This document shows positions 17,959-25,779 of a DNA stretch of 64,000 nt, piece after piece. The first letter of the stretch is position 1, and each line of letters begins with the position of its first letter. Origin of the DNA: Leifsonia sp. 466MF (lineage in GTDB: Bacteria > Actinomycetota > Actinomycetes > Actinomycetales > Microbacteriaceae); contig NZ_LT629696.1 of NCBI RefSeq assembly GCF_900100265.1, forward strand, positions 3,224,001 to 3,288,000, written 5' to 3'. Both the position numbers and the translations under genes were made by a program. The notes below the pieces were generated by a model that made no database searches, had not been told where the DNA came from, and worked only from the letters and a program-made list of their open reading frames with translations.

Positions 17959-17988
17959 ATTCGCCCTCCGCCCGGAATGTATGGGCAT
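17959..17988 (+). promoter_or_regulatory. SigK-like promoter for the first DUF4397 gene
   Basis: TGCATCCGAT at 17951-17960 and GAATG at about 17975-17979 are separated by 14 bases. The same pair, with 15 bases between, lies before the second DUF4397 gene. The elements resemble the CCATCC and CCGAATA hexamers reported for mycobacterial SigK. The adjoining sigK/rskA genes support the assignment. Confidence 0.65.
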
Positions 17989-18026
17989 GCGACGCGATCC
18001 CGCGTCCGACATCCCTAGGAGGATCG

Positions 18027-18881
18027 ATGAAGATCAGAGCAGTTTCCGCTTCGGCCGTGGTGATCGCCGCGCTCGCGTTCGCGGTGAGCGCCGCCCCCGC
18101 CACGGCTGCCGAGTCGGACGTCCAGCTCTCCGTGATCCACGGAGTGCCCGGCACGCCCGTCGACGTGTGGGTGAACGGCACCGACACGATCAAGAACTTC
18201 CAGCCCGGCACGATGGCCGGTCCGCTGACCCTGCCGGCCGGGACCTACAGCGTCTCGATCACCAAGGTGGGCGCCACCTCGGCGACGGACAGCCCGGTGA
18301 TCGGCCCCATCGACCTGCCGCTCGCAGCGGGCGGCGACTATTCGGCGGTCGCGCACCTCGACGCATCGGGCAAGCCGACGGCCACGCTGTTCACGAACGA
18401 CATGTCCGCCACGGCGGCCGGCCAGGGCCGCCTGACCGTCCGGCACGTCGCGGCGGCTCCCGCGGTCGACGTCGTCGCCGGGGGCAAGGCCGTCGTCAGC
18501 AACCTGACCAACCCGAACGAGGCGAAGCTCGACCTGCCCGCATCGACCGTCTCCGCCTCGGTGACGGCCGCGGGCACGACCGAACCCGCCCTGATCGGCC
18601 CAGCCGACGTGACGATCGCCGACGGAACGAACACGATCGTCTACGCCTACGGCAGCGCCACCGACAAGAACCTGGCGCTGATGGTCCAGACGATCGACGG
18701 TCTGGGCACGCCGCCGAACGGCGTGCAGGCCGGCACGACCGGTGCCGCGTTCCGCGCAGACCAGGCGGCCCGGTCGGAGCAGATTGCGCTGTGGGTCGGC
18801 GCCATCGCGCTCCTGCTGACAGCCGCCGTCGCGGCCGGTCTCGTCGTCCGCCGCACCCGTGCGGAGTCCACCCGGGGATGA
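18027..18881 (+). CDS. Secreted DUF4397 protein with C-terminal membrane anchor
   Basis: 284 residues. Signal peptide ends near AAPATAA (about residue 28). Two tandem DUF4397-type beta domains follow: SVIHGVPGTPVDVWVNG and VRHVAAAPAVDVVAGG mark their starts. A hydrophobic segment (about 252-273) and VVRRTR tail anchor it. There is no LPxTG. The ribosome site is AGGAGG. The ATGA overlap with the sortase-like gene shows coupling. DUF4397 proteins are surface proteins of unknown function. It has a paralog at 22930-23664. Confidence 0.9.
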   Translation: MKIRAVSASAVVIAALAFAVSAAPATAAESDVQLSVIHGVPGTPVDVWVNGTDTIKNFQPGTMAGPLTLPAGTYSVSITKVGATSATDSPVIGPIDLPLAAGGDYSAVAHLDASGKPTATLFTNDMSATAAGQGRLTVRHVAAAPAVDVVAGGKAVVSNLTNPNEAKLDLPASTVSASVTAAGTTEPALIGPADVTIADGTNTIVYAYGSATDKNLALMVQTIDGLGTPPNGVQAGTTGAAFRADQAARSEQIALWVGAIALLLTAAVAAGLVVRRTRAESTRG

Positions 18882-19543
18882 GTCCCCACACCACAGCCCA
18901 CGCGAGGGCGGCCGCCGTGTTCGGCGCCGCCCTCGCGTTGGTGGCGCTCACGGGGTGCACGACAGGCGCGAGCGTTGCACCGACGCCGACGGCTCCGACT
19001 GTCGGCCCCACTTCGTCGCCGCCCGCTGCGTCGCCCCCGGTGCCCGACATCCCGCGCACGACCATCGACACCAGATCTGCTCCGCCCGTCGCGCCGGAGC
19101 AGCCGCCCGCGCGCGTCGCTGTCGCGTCGCTCGGCATCGATATGCCGGTCGTCCCCGTCGGCCTCGATCCGACGGGCGACGTCACCATTCCGTCCGAATC
19201 GCACACCGCCGGCTGGTACCGCTACTCGTCCGGCGTATCCGCCACGACGGGCTCGATCGTGGTCGTCGCCCATGTGGATGCCTGGGACGGCATCGGGCCG
19301 TTCAGCCGTCTGAAGGACGTGGCGCCCGGCGCGGAGGTCGTGCTCACCGGTGACTCCGGCGCTCGCAGCTTCCGGGTCGACGGCGTCGCTCAGCCGCAGA
19401 AGGCGCCCGGGTCGCTGAAGGACTTCTTCGTCGAGACCGGCCCGGCGAAGCTCGTGCTCATCACCTGCGGCGGCGTCTTCGACGACGCCACCGGCCACTA
19501 CCGCGACAACGTGATCGTGACGGCGACCCCGCTCGGGCCGTGA
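18878..19543 (+). CDS. Lipoprotein class F sortase
   Basis: 221 residues, starting inside the stop of the DUF4397 gene (ATGA). A lipobox LVALTGC places the lipid anchor at Cys27, then a Pro/Thr-rich spacer. The sortase fold follows, with the catalytic triad His132 (VVAHVD), Cys197 (LITCGG) and Arg209 (HYRDNV). This is the class F (actinobacterial) type. Sortases cleave a C-terminal signal and attach the protein to the wall, but the DUF4397 partner has no recognisable sorting motif, so its substrate is open. Confidence 0.88.
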   Translation: MSPHTTAHARAAAVFGAALALVALTGCTTGASVAPTPTAPTVGPTSSPPAASPPVPDIPRTTIDTRSAPPVAPEQPPARVAVASLGIDMPVVPVGLDPTGDVTIPSESHTAGWYRYSSGVSATTGSIVVVAHVDAWDGIGPFSRLKDVAPGAEVVLTGDSGARSFRVDGVAQPQKAPGSLKDFFVETGPAKLVLITCGGVFDDATGHYRDNVIVTATPLGP

Positions 19544-19568
19544 CGCGTGCGCCTCCATAAGGCGTCAT

Positions 19569-19604
19569 GTGCAGTCACTGCACCATCTGTTACAGTGACT
19601 GCAC
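19569..19604. promoter_or_regulatory. Double TetR-type operator before the ABC exporter
   Basis: Twelve-base arms GTGCAGTCACTG (19569-19580) and CAGTGACTGCAC (19593-19604) are exact inverted copies. Read another way there are two copies of TGCAGT-N-ACTGCA (19570-19582, and 19591-19603 with one mismatch), 21 bases apart. They lie just before the ribosome site of the exporter ATPase, whose operon ends with a TetR gene, the likely binder. Confidence 0.7.
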
Positions 19605-19627
19605 TAACGACAAATGGAGGTGTGCTG

Positions 19628-20314
19628 GTGGAAGCGATCTTGAGCGCCAAGGGTCTCTCGAAGACCTACGGGACCGGAGAGAGCCGGTTCGAGGCGCTGC
19701 GCGGAGTGGATCTGGACATCGCTCCGGGAGAGAGCGTGGCGATCGTCGGCAGGAGCGGGTCGGGCAAGTCGACTCTGATGCACCTGCTCGCCTTACTGGA
19801 TCGTCCGGACGACGGGGAGATGCTCATCGATGGTCGGCCCGCGTCGCACCTGGGAAGGCGGGAGCTCGACAACCTCCGGAACGAACGATTCGGCTTCGTG
19901 TTCCAGCAGTTCTTCCTCATCCCGAACCTGACCGTCCTCGAGAACGTGACGTTGCCGCTGGCGATCCGCGGGGTATCACGGAAGGAGCGAGCCCGGCGCG
20001 GAATGGAGGTTCTCGAGCGTCTCGACCTCGCCGACAAAGCGAAGAATGCGGCAACGGCGCTTTCCGGAGGCCAGAAGCAGCGCGTGGTCATCGCCCGCGC
20101 TCTCGTCGGAGATCCCAGCGTCATCTTCGCCGACGAACCGACCGGCAACCTCGACAGCACCACCGGCGCCCACGTGGAGGATTTGCTGCTGTCGTCGCGG
20201 GAGACGGACGGGATCACCCTCGTGCTCGTCACCCACGACGATGACCTGGCGGCGCGATGCGACCGGCGGGTGACCATCACCGATGGCCGCATCGCTGCGG
20301 AGGTGGCGGCATGA
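19628..20314 (+). CDS. ABC transporter ATPase, MacB/LolD type
   Basis: 228 residues from GTG at 19628, seven bases after GGAGG. Walker A GRSGSGKST (41-49), the Q-loop VFQQFF, signature LSGGQ (145-149), Walker B VIFADEP (165-171) and H-loop THDDD are all present. This is the small ATPase of MacB/FtsE-like exporters, working with the FtsX-type permease that starts inside its stop codon. The double operator upstream and the TetR gene downstream point to drug or peptide-inducible efflux. Confidence 0.94.
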   Translation: MEAILSAKGLSKTYGTGESRFEALRGVDLDIAPGESVAIVGRSGSGKSTLMHLLALLDRPDDGEMLIDGRPASHLGRRELDNLRNERFGFVFQQFFLIPNLTVLENVTLPLAIRGVSRKERARRGMEVLERLDLADKAKNAATALSGGQKQRVVIARALVGDPSVIFADEPTGNLDSTTGAHVEDLLLSSRETDGITLVLVTHDDDLAARCDRRVTITDGRIAAEVAA

Positions 20315-21600
20315 GAACGGGCGAACTCATCCGGACGGCGGCGCGCAACGTCTTCCGGACCAAGACGCGGGCGATCCTCACCGTGCTGTCGCTCTTCGTC
20401 GGCGCGTTCACCCTCACCCTGACCACGGCGCTCGGTTCGGGGGTCTCCGACTACGTCACCAAGCAGCTGGCGTCGCTCGGCTCTCAGGACGTCCTCCTCG
20501 TCCAGCGATCCGCGCCCACGGGCACCGGACCGCAGAAGTACGACCCGGAGGCGGGGGGCGCGGCGGCCGCCGCAGGCGGTGCTCCGAACCCGCTCGGAGC
20601 GAGCGGCGGCACGCTCTCGGACGCCGATGTGGCCGCGATCGGGAAGATCGACGGCATCGAGCGGGTCGCCCCGATCCAGAGTGTCGCGGTCGACTACATC
20701 GCAGCCGCCGACGGCGACCGGTACCAGCTCTCGATCAATCCCACCTCTTCCATCACGCGGGCCGATCTCGCCGCCGGGGACCAGCTTGATCAGAACGCCT
20801 CCGCGCATCAGCTGGTGCTGCCCGAGTCGTATCTGGAGCCGCTGGGCCTGAAGTCGGCCGCGGACGCCGTCGGTACCGAGGTCACCCTCGGCCTGACCGA
20901 CGCGATGGGCAGGCCTCAGACGGTCACCGCGACGATCGTCGGCGTGGCTCGCACCAGCCTGCTCGCCAGCGGCGCGGGCGCGAACAACGCCCTCCTTGAC
21001 GCCCTCGTCACCTCCCAACGGGCCGGCCTGGACACCCGCGCCGGGTATCCGCTCGCCATCGCCTACCTCGACGGAAACCCTGACGCGCAGCGAATCGACG
21101 ACCTGAAGGGCGAACTCGCGGACGCGGGATTCAGCGGCCAGACGATCGCGGACCAGCTGGGCACCATCCAGACCGTCATCAACGGCATCATCGGCGTGCT
21201 GAACGCTTTCGCCGTGGTGGCCCTGATCGCCGCCGCCTTCGGGATCGTGAACACCCTGTTCATGGGTGTACAGGAGCGCACCCGAGAAATCGGACTCATG
21301 AAAGCCCTGGGGATGCCGAGCCGGCGGGTATTCGCCCTGCTCAGCGTCGAGGCCGTCGTCATCGGGCTGCTGGGCAGCGCGCTCGGGGCGGTCGTGGCGA
21401 TCCTCCTCGGCAGCGGGATCAGCGCCGCCGCGGCGGCCGGTCCGCTGTCGCAGCTGCCCGGGCTCACGCTCCTGCTGTTCCGGCCGGAGTCCGTCCTCGT
21501 CGTGGTCGTTGCTATCATGCTCATCGCGTTCCTGGCCGGCGTCCTCCCTGCACGTCGAGCCGCCCGGCAGAACCCGATCGACTCGCTACGCTACGAGTAG
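20311..21600 (+). CDS. ABC transporter permease, FtsX/MacB type
   Basis: 429 residues with an N-terminal membrane segment (about 22-45), a large extracytoplasmic domain and three C-terminal membrane segments (about 303-330, 350-375, 395-418). The FtsX motif region FMGVQERTREIGLMKALGMPSRRV is intact. ATGA overlap with the ATPase. An Ala/Gly-rich insertion lies at about residues 80-105. It probably exports or extracts a hydrophobic compound or peptide from the membrane. Confidence 0.92.
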   Translation: MRTGELIRTAARNVFRTKTRAILTVLSLFVGAFTLTLTTALGSGVSDYVTKQLASLGSQDVLLVQRSAPTGTGPQKYDPEAGGAAAAAGGAPNPLGASGGTLSDADVAAIGKIDGIERVAPIQSVAVDYIAAADGDRYQLSINPTSSITRADLAAGDQLDQNASAHQLVLPESYLEPLGLKSAADAVGTEVTLGLTDAMGRPQTVTATIVGVARTSLLASGAGANNALLDALVTSQRAGLDTRAGYPLAIAYLDGNPDAQRIDDLKGELADAGFSGQTIADQLGTIQTVINGIIGVLNAFAVVALIAAAFGIVNTLFMGVQERTREIGLMKALGMPSRRVFALLSVEAVVIGLLGSALGAVVAILLGSGISAAAAAGPLSQLPGLTLLLFRPESVLVVVVAIMLIAFLAGVLPARRAARQNPIDSLRYE

Positions 21601-21615
21601 GACACCGGGAGGACC

Positions 21616-22221
21616 ATGTCGACCGCTGACGGAGCGCGGCGCCGCAATCGTGCCGAGACGACGGCGGCCATCGAGTCCGCCGCCGTGGCCCTCGTCAACG
21701 AGCGGGGCTACGACGCCGTCACGGTCGACATGATCTGCGAGAGGGCGGGCATCTCGCAGCGCACCTTCTTCAACCATTTCAAGACGAAGGATGCGGCCGT
21801 CATCGGCACGGACGGCCCGCGCGTCGACCAGGGCCGTGCCCGGCGCTTCATCATCGAACGCGAGCCGCTGCTCCCGTCGGCACTGAGCCTGATCGCGCTA
21901 CCGGCGGTGGCAGATGACGCGGACCGCGCCGCGCGGCTCCGCGCGGTCGGGAGCCACCCCGACTTGGTCGCGCGCCAGCTCGAGCAATTCGGAACCATCC
22001 AGTCCGAACTGGCAGAGATCCTCCGACTGCGGCTCGAGAACGAGAGCCCCGACGCCGACCCCGTCGATCTGGCCGACCAGGCAGCGCTGGTCAGCCACAT
22101 GCTCGCCGGGACGTTCCGGTACATGGCGGAGGCGGCGGCGGCCCCCTCCCCCGCGAACCCGGCCGAGATCGGGCAGCGGATCGGGCGCCTGCTCCGCGAC
22201 CTGAGGCCGCCCCTGGCGTGA
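21616..22221 (+). CDS. TetR-family regulator of the ABC exporter
   Basis: 201 residues. The helix-turn-helix covers about 12-58 (NERGYDAVTVDMICERAGIS then QRTFFNHFKTKDAAV). It starts 15 bases after the permease stop with GGGAGGACC upstream, so it is the third gene of the exporter operon. It probably binds the double palindrome at 19569-19604 and is displaced by the exporter substrate. The effector domain is not specific enough to predict a ligand. Confidence 0.92.
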   Translation: MSTADGARRRNRAETTAAIESAAVALVNERGYDAVTVDMICERAGISQRTFFNHFKTKDAAVIGTDGPRVDQGRARRFIIEREPLLPSALSLIALPAVADDADRAARLRAVGSHPDLVARQLEQFGTIQSELAEILRLRLENESPDADPVDLADQAALVSHMLAGTFRYMAEAAAAPSPANPAEIGQRIGRLLRDLRPPLA

Positions 22222-22280
22222 CGAGAGCAGTCCGCTTCGGAACGACGTCTGGCTGACGGAGCGGACCGCCGACCGAGCTA

Positions 22281-22469
22281 TCACGCGCTCAGCTGCTCCG
22301 CGCCCGGCTCCTCCGCCAGCCGCTCGAAGACGAGCGCGAGCACGGCGCGCTCACGGCGACTGAGGCGGGCGACGATCGGAGCCAGTTGCTCGACGGTCGG
22401 CGCGGCGGGGAGGCGGACGGCGAGGTCGCCGAGTGCGGCCGCGATATCGTCCGCGGTGGCTGCAGACAT
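22281..22469 (-). CDS. Small acidic protein of unknown function
   Basis: 62 residues from ATG MSAATADDIAAALGDLAVRL with AGGAG before it. It is mostly helical and acidic, and contains LSRRERAVLALVFERLAEE. No family recognised. It lies nine bases after the stop of another unknown gene and downstream of a DUF4397 gene, forming a three-gene run. The longer reading frame upstream of this ATG is antisense-like Arg/Pro-rich and is not used. Confidence 0.6.
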   Translation of the reverse strand: MSAATADDIAAALGDLAVRLPAAPTVEQLAPIVARLSRRERAVLALVFERLAEEPGAEQLSA

Positions 22470-22477
22470 GATTTCTC

Positions 22478-22912
22478 CTACTGGGGTGGTTTCTGTGAGA
22501 TGCCGGGTGCGGCGGTCGTGCGTCCCGCGCCGAGCAGCAGCCGGGTGCGGCCGCCGTCGGACTGCAGGAAGCCCAGCCGCCCGGGGACGCACGAGATGAG
22601 CGCGCCCTCCCGGGAGAGGAAGACGCGGTGCAGGGCGGAGGCGAGGGTCGTGATCTCGTCCTCCACGAGTCCGTCCTTGACCAGGACGCAGGTGTCGGGC
22701 GCCCCGCGGGCGACGAGCAGGGCGTGAACGTCGCGCTCGGGCAGCGCGCTCACGTCGAGCGCGCTGCCCTCCTTCAGGGCGACCGGGCCGGTGAGCCGGC
22801 TCCGGAACTCTCGCCGGCCGCGCGTGGTCACGCGGCCGGCGAGAAGAAGGACCCACTGCTGGGAGAAGAACTCGTGCACCGTCGCAGTGATGTGGGCCTC
22901 CACGACTCGCAC
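22478..22912 (-). CDS. Hypothetical protein in the DUF4397 operon
   Basis: 144 residues if begun at the GTG at 22912, which has an ideal AGGAGG five bases upstream; an ATG at 22948 would overlap the upstream gene and lacks such a site. It has no signal peptide or membrane segment. The sequence (HITATVHEFFSQQWVLLLAG then VTTRGRREFRSRLTGPVAL) is not recognised. It sits 17 bases after the DUF4397 stop, so it is probably expressed under the same SigK-like promoter. Confidence 0.6.
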   Translation of the reverse strand: MRVVEAHITATVHEFFSQQWVLLLAGRVTTRGRREFRSRLTGPVALKEGSALDVSALPERDVHALLVARGAPDTCVLVKDGLVEDEITTLASALHRVFLSREGALISCVPGRLGFLQSDGGRTRLLLGAGRTTAAPGISQKPPQ

Positions 22913-22929
22913 AGCTTCCTCCTCGACGA

Positions 22930-23664
22930 TCAGCGATGCAGCATCCACGGGACGTCGAACAGGCGCCCCTGCCGCAGCGTCTGGACGGCGACCGTCAGGG
23001 TGCCCGCGCTGGCGCTCCCCCAGGCGTAGACGATCGTGTCGGTCTTGGCCGTCACCGGGACCGCCGCCGGTCCGATGACCGGGGCCGTCGTTCCGGCAAG
23101 CGCCACCGACGCATTCACCGTGCCCGCGGGAAGCACCAGTGCCGCCTCGTTGGGATTGGTCAGACCGGTGATCACCGGAGTGCCACCGGCGAGCACATCC
23201 ACCGCCGGAGCAGCCGCGGTGTGCCGCACAACCAACCGGCCGGTGCCGGACGGCGAGACGGACAGGTCGTTCGTGAAGACGCTCGCCGTCGGCGTCCCGG
23301 TCGGCGTGAGGTGCGCGGCCACGGTGTAGCTGGTGTTCCGAGCGAACGAGACCGTCACCGGTCCGATGACGGGATTCCGGTCGTTACGCGCATCGGCCGC
23401 GGTGATCGCCAGGCGGTAGGTGCCCGACGGCAGCAGATACGGGCCGGCGAACGTGCCGGGCTGGAAGTCGTTCAGCACCCGCAGGCCGTTCACGTACACA
23501 TCCACCGGCATTGCGGGAACGCCGTGGAAGACCGACACCTGCGAGATGCCGAACGGGCGCCAGGTGGATGGATGCGGCGCCGCGTTCGCGGGCGCCGCCA
23601 CCCCGATCAGGGCAAGCGCTGCGCCGATGGCGACGCCGATCCGCCACTTCCGAGTCCTCGTCAT
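22930..23664 (-). CDS. Secreted DUF4397 protein without anchor
   Basis: 244 residues. Signal peptide about 1-28 (ending APANAAP). Two DUF4397 repeats begin at SVFHGVPAMPVDVYVNG and VRHTAAAPAVDVLAGG. It is a clear paralog of the protein at 18027 but lacks the C-terminal membrane segment, so it is probably released. It carries a matching SigK-like promoter upstream. The ABC exporter block lies between the two paralogs, which may mark an insertion into an older sigK locus. Confidence 0.9.
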   Translation of the reverse strand: MTRTRKWRIGVAIGAALALIGVAAPANAAPHPSTWRPFGISQVSVFHGVPAMPVDVYVNGLRVLNDFQPGTFAGPYLLPSGTYRLAITAADARNDRNPVIGPVTVSFARNTSYTVAAHLTPTGTPTASVFTNDLSVSPSGTGRLVVRHTAAAPAVDVLAGGTPVITGLTNPNEAALVLPAGTVNASVALAGTTAPVIGPAAVPVTAKTDTIVYAWGSASAGTLTVAVQTLRQGRLFDVPWMLHR

Positions 23665-23710
23665 GATGAACCCCTTCGTCTCCGCGGAAGAACCGTGTGT
23701 GCTCCCACGG

Positions 23711-23744
23711 GTTCATTCGGCTGAAGAGGGGCGATCGGATGCAC
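23711..23744 (-). promoter_or_regulatory. SigK-like promoter for the second DUF4397 gene
   Basis: On the minus strand TGCATCCGAT is followed after 15 bases by GAATGAAC (GAATG on the plus strand reads CATTC near 23714-23718). The bases before GAATG make CCGAATG, closer to the reported SigK -10 than the first copy. Distance to the ATG at 23664 is about 45 bases. Confidence 0.65.
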
Positions 23745-23781
23745 CCGGTCCGGAGAAAATCCCAAACCGGGGAGAGAAGGA

Positions 23782-23818
23782 CTCGGCTGCCGGCCCCGAT
23801 GACTCGCCGGCAGCCGAG
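23782..23818. terminator. Hairpin after the GH127 gene
   Basis: Thirteen-base perfect arms (23782-23794 and 23806-23818) with an 11-base loop, starting six bases past the GH127 stop on the minus strand. GC-rich with no T-run, as is usual for high-GC actinobacteria. Confidence 0.7.
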
Positions 23819-23823
23819 CGTCG

Positions 23824-25779
23824 TCAGCCTGCGGCGGGGATCCACACCCGCATCAGGCTCGGTCCGCGGTTCGCCCAGTGGGCGTAGGGGATGAGGCCCG
23901 CCGTGACCGCCTGGCCCGACCGGGCGGTCACGGCGGAGTCGAGGCGGAGGTACGGCCAGTCGTCGGTAAGGTTGCGGTCGGCATCGTCGCGGTCGTCGTT
24001 GCGCCCATCTTCCACGATCAGCCGCACGGACGCACCGTCTGCGGTGGAAACCGGCGCAGTTCCCGTGTCGACCCGGACGCGATCGAACCCTGTCGTGCCG
24101 GGCAGATCCACCGACTCCAGGCACAGCACGAGCGGCCCGCGCTCGACGGCGACGGTCCCGCGCACGGCGTCGACCGCGTCGGGTGCGACGGTGAACCGCG
24201 GGGAGGTGTCGAGGTCGAGCACCAGCTCGTCGCCCGGAGCGAAGGCGCGGCGCAGACGCAGGGTGTCGCCGTCGACAAGGACGGGTTCGCCGTTCAGGCT
24301 CGCGCGCGCCCGGCCGCGAGACCAGGCGGGGATGCGCAGGCTCAGGGTGAACTCCGACGCTTCGGCCACCGAGACGACCACTCGACCGTCGAAGGGGTAG
24401 CCCGTGCGCACCGCGAGCGCGACGTGCCTGCCGTCCGGGAGGGCCGTGTCCACATCCAGATCCGCGTACTGGTGGAGTTGGACGCCGTCGCCGTCGGCCG
24501 TCGCGAAGTACGCGCCGACACTCGCCAGCGTGCGGGCGACGTTCGTCGGACAGCAGGACACCTCGAACCAGGGCGCGCGGAGGTTGGCCTCTGCGCGCTC
24601 GCTCAGCTCGTCGTCGTGCGTCTCCGACGCCAGCTCGCGCTGGTGCAGAGTGTTGGCGTAATAGAACGCGCGGCCGTCCTCGCGGGGAGAGACGAGCACC
24701 GCGTTGAGGAGGGTCCGCTCGATGAGGTCGGCGTGAGCCGGGTCGGCGGTCTGCAGGAGCAGGCGCCAGCTGACCATGACGGAGCCGATGGCGGCGCAGG
24801 TCTCGGCGTAGGCGCGATCCGGCGGCAGTTCGTGGTCGGCGCCGAACTCCTCGTTCTGGTGGTGCGAGCCGATCCCGCCTGTGAGATAGGTGCGGTGCGC
24901 GACCGTCCGTCGCCACTGGTTCTGCACGGCGGCGAGCAGGCCGTGGTCGCCGGTCTCGACGGCGACATCGGCCGCCCCGGCCGTGAAGTAGGCGGCGCGG
25001 ACCGCGTGCCCGCGCAGCACGGTCGCGTCGCGGACCGGCACGTCGTCGAGGAAGTAGTCGCTGCCCTGGAACAGGGTCGTGGCGAGGGTCCGCCGGCCGC
25101 GCCGCTCGACGAAGATGCGCGCCAGGTCGATGTACCGCTGCTCACCGAGGGCGCGCCCCAGCTCGACCAGCGCCGGCTCGATCTCCGGGTGACCGCAGAT
25201 CGCATCCCGGCCGCCCTCGCCGAACTCGCGGGCGACGTGGTCGGCCAGCCGCCGGGCGGTCCGGACGAGCACGTCGTCGGGATGCCCGCTCCTGGCACGC
25301 GCGACCGCCGCCTGGAAGAGGTGGCCGAAACAGTACAGTTCGTGGCCCCACTCGAGATCGCTGTACCGCGGACGCTGACCGGGACGCCCGAAGGCGGTGT
25401 GCAGGTAGCCGTCAGGCTCCTGCGCCGCCGCCACCCGGGCGACTAAGGCCGAGTAGCGCGCCTCGAGCCCGGCATCGGGACGACGGCCGAGCTCCCAGGC
25501 CATCGCCTCGAGCAGCTTGTAGACCTCCGAATCGACGAACTCGATCCCGTCGTGGTGCTCGGCGACCGTGCCCGCGGCGGCACGGTCGAAGTTGCCGATC
25601 CAGCCGATCCGCTCCATCCACGTCTCGCAGTGGTCGAGGATGACGGTCGCGTTGAGCTGCTGCTTGTCGGCCCAGAATCCGCCCGAGATGCGGACCTCGT
25701 CCGGTCCGAGCGGCCGGAGGAGGCTGCGGGAGGGGACAACCGGTCCCCCGGTCAGAAGGGCGGTCGAGGTGAGGGTCAT
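23824..25779 (-). CDS. GH127 beta-L-arabinofuranosidase-like glycoside hydrolase
   Basis: 651 residues, standard for GH127. The catalytic (alpha/alpha)6 barrel contains YSDLEWGHELYCFGHL. The known zinc/thiolate site of HypBA1-type enzymes (Glu, Cys, Cys, Cys) is matched by Glu326 and Cys328 in YAETCAAIG and Cys409-Cys410 in EVSCCPTNVAR. No signal peptide: it works on imported oligosaccharides, probably releasing beta-L-arabinofuranose or a related sugar. Its ATG overlaps the GH63-like gene by four bases; it ends the operon. Confidence 0.92.
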   Translation of the reverse strand: MTLTSTALLTGGPVVPSRSLLRPLGPDEVRISGGFWADKQQLNATVILDHCETWMERIGWIGNFDRAAAGTVAEHHDGIEFVDSEVYKLLEAMAWELGRRPDAGLEARYSALVARVAAAQEPDGYLHTAFGRPGQRPRYSDLEWGHELYCFGHLFQAAVARARSGHPDDVLVRTARRLADHVAREFGEGGRDAICGHPEIEPALVELGRALGEQRYIDLARIFVERRGRRTLATTLFQGSDYFLDDVPVRDATVLRGHAVRAAYFTAGAADVAVETGDHGLLAAVQNQWRRTVAHRTYLTGGIGSHHQNEEFGADHELPPDRAYAETCAAIGSVMVSWRLLLQTADPAHADLIERTLLNAVLVSPREDGRAFYYANTLHQRELASETHDDELSERAEANLRAPWFEVSCCPTNVARTLASVGAYFATADGDGVQLHQYADLDVDTALPDGRHVALAVRTGYPFDGRVVVSVAEASEFTLSLRIPAWSRGRARASLNGEPVLVDGDTLRLRRAFAPGDELVLDLDTSPRFTVAPDAVDAVRGTVAVERGPLVLCLESVDLPGTTGFDRVRVDTGTAPVSTADGASVRLIVEDGRNDDRDDADRNLTDDWPYLRLDSAVTARSGQAVTAGLIPYAHWANRGPSLMRVWIPAAG

